Positions 14,446-16,008 of a stretch of DNA of 16,008 nucleotides are shown here, piece by piece. A model generated the notes under the pieces. That model made no database searches, was not told the DNA's origin, and saw only the letters and a program-made list of their open reading frames with translations. The stretch lies in NCBI GenBank assembly GCA_016927175.1, contig JAFGNC010000354.1, positions 1 to 16,008 of the forward strand, in the 5' to 3' direction. A program made the translations under genes and the position numbers. This stretch comes from Gammaproteobacteria bacterium. Lineage in GTDB: Bacteria; Pseudomonadota; Gammaproteobacteria; Steroidobacterales; Rariloculaceae. The stretch's first letter is position 1. Every line of letters begins with the position of its first letter.

Positions 14446-15660
14446 ATGGGCGCGTATCAGTACATCGCAGTCGACTCAGTCGGTAAGGAGCACAAGGGAG
14501 TTCTCGAGGGCGATACCGCGCGGCATGTGCGGCAGCTGCTGCGCGAGCGCAAGCTCATGCCCGTCGAAGTCGCGGAAGTCGAGTCGCGCGAGCGGACCAG
14601 GAACCGCAGCTTTCACCTGCGCCGCGGCATGTCGACGCTCGACCTTGCGCTGCTGACCCGCCAGCTTGCGACGCTGCTGCGCGCCGGGCTGCCCCTCGAG
14701 GAGGCGCTGCTCGCCGTCAGCGAGCAGACCGAGAAGGCGCGGCTCAAGAGCATCGTGCTCGGCGTCCGCGCCAAGGTGCTCGAAGGCCATACGCTCGCCG
14801 CCGGCCTCGAGGATTTTCCGCACGCCTTTCCGAACGTCTACCGCGCCACAGTGTCCGCCGGCGAGCAGGCGGGCAAGCTCGACTCCGTGCTCGAGCGGCT
14901 CGCGGACTACACCGAGTCCCGCCATGGCCTGCGCCAGAAGATCAGCCACGCCATGGTCTACCCGATCGTGCTGACGGGCCTCGCGCTCGGCATCATCGTG
15001 CTGATGCTGATCTACGTCGTGCCGAAAGTCGTCGGCGTGTTCGAGACGACGGGGCAGCAGCTGCCGCTCCTGACGCGCGCGCTGATCGGGTTGTCGGAGT
15101 TCCTGCAGAACTGGTGGTTCGCCGTCGTCGCGGCGATCGTCCTCGTCGTGCTCGCCGTGCAGCGCATCCTGCGCGCCGAGAACGCCCGGCGCCGCCTGCA
15201 CTGGTGGCTGCTGCGCGGGCCGATCGTCGGCCGCGTGATCCGCGGACTGAACACGGCGCGCTTCACGCGGACGCTGAGCATCCTGACGTCGAGCGGCGTG
15301 CCCGTTCTCGAGGCGCTGCGCATCAGCGCCACGGTCGTCGAGAATCTGCCGATGCGCGACGCGATCCAGGACGCGGCCGTCCGCGTCAGCGAAGGCGGTG
15401 CGATCGGCCGCGCCCTCGGCCAGTCGAAGCTGTTCCCGCCGATGAGCATTCACCTGATCGGCAGCGGCGAGGCGAGCGGCGAGCTCGACCGCATGCTCGA
15501 GCGCGCCGCGACGCACCAGGAGAGCGAGATGGACAGTCTGATCGGCACGATGCTGAGCGTGCTCGAGCCGGCGCTGATCATCGCGATGGGCGTCATGGTG
15601 CTCGCCATCGTCATGGCGATTCTGCTGCCGATCTTCCAGATCAATCAGCTGATCAACTGA
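14446..15660 (+). CDS. gspF: Type II secretion system inner-membrane protein GspF
   Basis: GspF is the polytopic core of the T2SS assembly platform, contacting GspE and GspL. From ATG 14446 it has 404 residues. It begins MGAYQYIAVDSVGKEHKGVLEG, typical of GspF, and carries the duplicated T2SSF domain: LLTRQLATLLRAGLPLEEAL with ...VSAGEQAGKLD in the first half, and TRTLSILTSSGVPVLEALRI with ...IGSGEASGELD in the second. Three membrane segments lie near 172-194, 223-241 and 375-397. The ribosome-binding site is weak, consistent with past translation by coupling to gspE. The frame stays open upstream to 14293, but only through the palindromic element, so those codons are not gspF. Confidence 0.95.
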   Translation: MGAYQYIAVDSVGKEHKGVLEGDTARHVRQLLRERKLMPVEVAEVESRERTRNRSFHLRRGMSTLDLALLTRQLATLLRAGLPLEEALLAVSEQTEKARLKSIVLGVRAKVLEGHTLAAGLEDFPHAFPNVYRATVSAGEQAGKLDSVLERLADYTESRHGLRQKISHAMVYPIVLTGLALGIIVLMLIYVVPKVVGVFETTGQQLPLLTRALIGLSEFLQNWWFAVVAAIVLVVLAVQRILRAENARRRLHWWLLRGPIVGRVIRGLNTARFTRTLSILTSSGVPVLEALRISATVVENLPMRDAIQDAAVRVSEGGAIGRALGQSKLFPPMSIHLIGSGEASGELDRMLERAATHQESEMDSLIGTMLSVLEPALIIAMGVMVLAIVMAILLPIFQINQLIN

Positions 15661-15731
15661 TTCTTTCTGCGGCCTCCCGCACCCCTTTGCGCACACATTC
15701 GTGATGCGTTTCACGCCTCCTTGCACCGCTA

Positions 15732-15760
15732 TTGCCAAGGTCTTACCTTAGGTTTATAAA
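15732..15760 (+). promoter_or_regulatory. Strong sigma70-type promoter for the gene at 15809
   Basis: TTGCCA (15732-15737) and TATAAA (15755-15760) are spaced by 17 bp, each matching five of six consensus bases. Transcription would start near 15767, giving a leader of about 42 bases. It separates the downstream gene from the gsp operon. Confidence 0.65.
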
Positions 15761-15808
15761 GCGCCGATTATGGAGGCTCGAAACCGACTCTTAATCTCTG
15801 GAGGAGCG

Positions 15809-16008
15809 ATGAAACGCGACGAGTCGGATCCGGAAGAAGAGTTACCGGAAGATGAAACCGCTGAAGCGGACGACGACGACGATGTCGCGGAAGTGACCGA
15901 CAACGTCGGCGACCCTTCGGTCGAGATCAATGTGGAAGCATTGATTCACGAGCTCGAGGTTCAGGGCCTCGCGAACGATCTGGGAAGGGAAGGCGCAGCG
16001 CGGCGCCG
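15809..16008 (+). CDS. Unrecognised acidic protein (partial, C-terminus beyond window)
   Basis: Sixty-six codons are visible and no family is recognised. GGAGG lies four bases before the ATG, and the frame is open to the window edge. Residues 1-30 are highly acidic (DPEEELPEDETAEADDDDD), with no signal peptide or membrane segment. Next comes an apparently helical stretch, VEINVEALIHELEVQGL, then the start of a basic segment (REGAARRR). A strong promoter of its own suggests an independent transcription unit. A small, intrinsically disordered cytoplasmic or nucleoid-associated protein is possible, but that is a guess. Confidence 0.7.
   Translation, partial: MKRDESDPEEELPEDETAEADDDDDVAEVTDNVGDPSVEINVEALIHELEVQGLANDLGREGAARR

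Larger units (their letters stand above)
13750..14449 (+). other. 692-bp interruption between gspE and gspF, bracketed by ACTGATGG direct repeats
   Basis: Normally gspE and gspF are adjacent. Here ACTGATGG occurs at 13750-13757 (gspE stop) and at 14442-14449 (gspF start), 692 bp apart. Collapsing the repeats would join the gspE stop and gspF start as TGATG with a 1-base overlap. The segment holds two inverted copies of a 122-bp palindromic element, a REP-like motif at 13967-13988 and about 340 bp of unrecognised sequence between them. One frame stays open from ATG 13754 to TGA 14444-14446, 230 codons that overlap both neighbours by one base. Its product is Arg/Ser/Ala-rich and resembles no family I know. 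I read it as non-coding sequence or a coupling frame rather than a functional gene. Confidence 0.65.

Noticed and set aside
15643..15662. AATCAG/CTGATT hairpin at the gspF stop as a terminator
   Set aside because: Only 6 bp, AT-rich and partly inside the coding sequence. The following CTTTCT is too weak to support termination.
15982..15989. GGGAAGGG, a match to the FtsK-orienting KOPS pattern GGGNAGGG
   Set aside because: One or two matches are expected by chance in 16 kb, and no skewed cluster is seen.

Overview
This is a high-GC chromosomal window, most likely from a gammaproteobacterium. The evidence is the neighbourhood lolA/ftsK, the block aat-infA-clpA-clpS in the order known from E. 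coli, and a type II secretion (T2SS) gene run gspC-D-E-F. The sequence alone does not fix the order or genus. I see no rRNA, tRNA, CRISPR array or recognisable transposase.

Layout. 1-530 (minus): 5' part of lolA, cut by the window edge. 484-567 (minus): a decayed second copy of the last 27 codons of ftsK, still attached to lolA. 568-912: no gene, but three near-identical ribosome-binding-site-like repeats just before the next gene. 913-1566 (plus): a secreted CHRD-domain protein with a poly-Asp tail. 1581-1607: a hairpin between convergent genes. 1608-3863 (minus): ftsK. 4165-6038 (plus): a FemAB-like/GNAT gene overlapping aat. 6141-6359 (plus): infA. 6413-9027 (minus): clpS-clpA. 9227-15660 (plus): gspC, gspD, gspE, a 692-bp interruption, gspF. 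15809-16008 (plus): start of an acidic unrecognised protein behind a good sigma70-type promoter.

How the genes work together. Aat puts Leu or Phe on N-termini, ClpS recognises such N-degrons and ClpA unfolds the substrate for ClpP, so aat, clpS and clpA form one degradation pathway, with infA between them as in E. coli. GspC, D, E and F are the inner/outer membrane connector, secretin, ATPase and inner-membrane platform of a T2SS. No pseudopilin gene follows gspF in the visible sequence. LolA (lipoprotein carrier) and FtsK (chromosome translocase) are housekeeping genes. The CHRD gene sits between them as an apparent insertion.

Most unusual content. (1) The gspE-gspF junction holds two inverted copies of an exactly 122-bp element with nested palindromes: a 26-nt core is identical in both, while the 34-nt outer arms and the 11-bp inner stem differ between copies yet stay self-complementary within each. 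(2) The interruption is bracketed by an 8-bp direct repeat whose collapse would restore an overlapping gspE stop/gspF start. (3) The ftsK tail is duplicated beside lolA. (4) GspE has lost its usual tetracysteine zinc motif.
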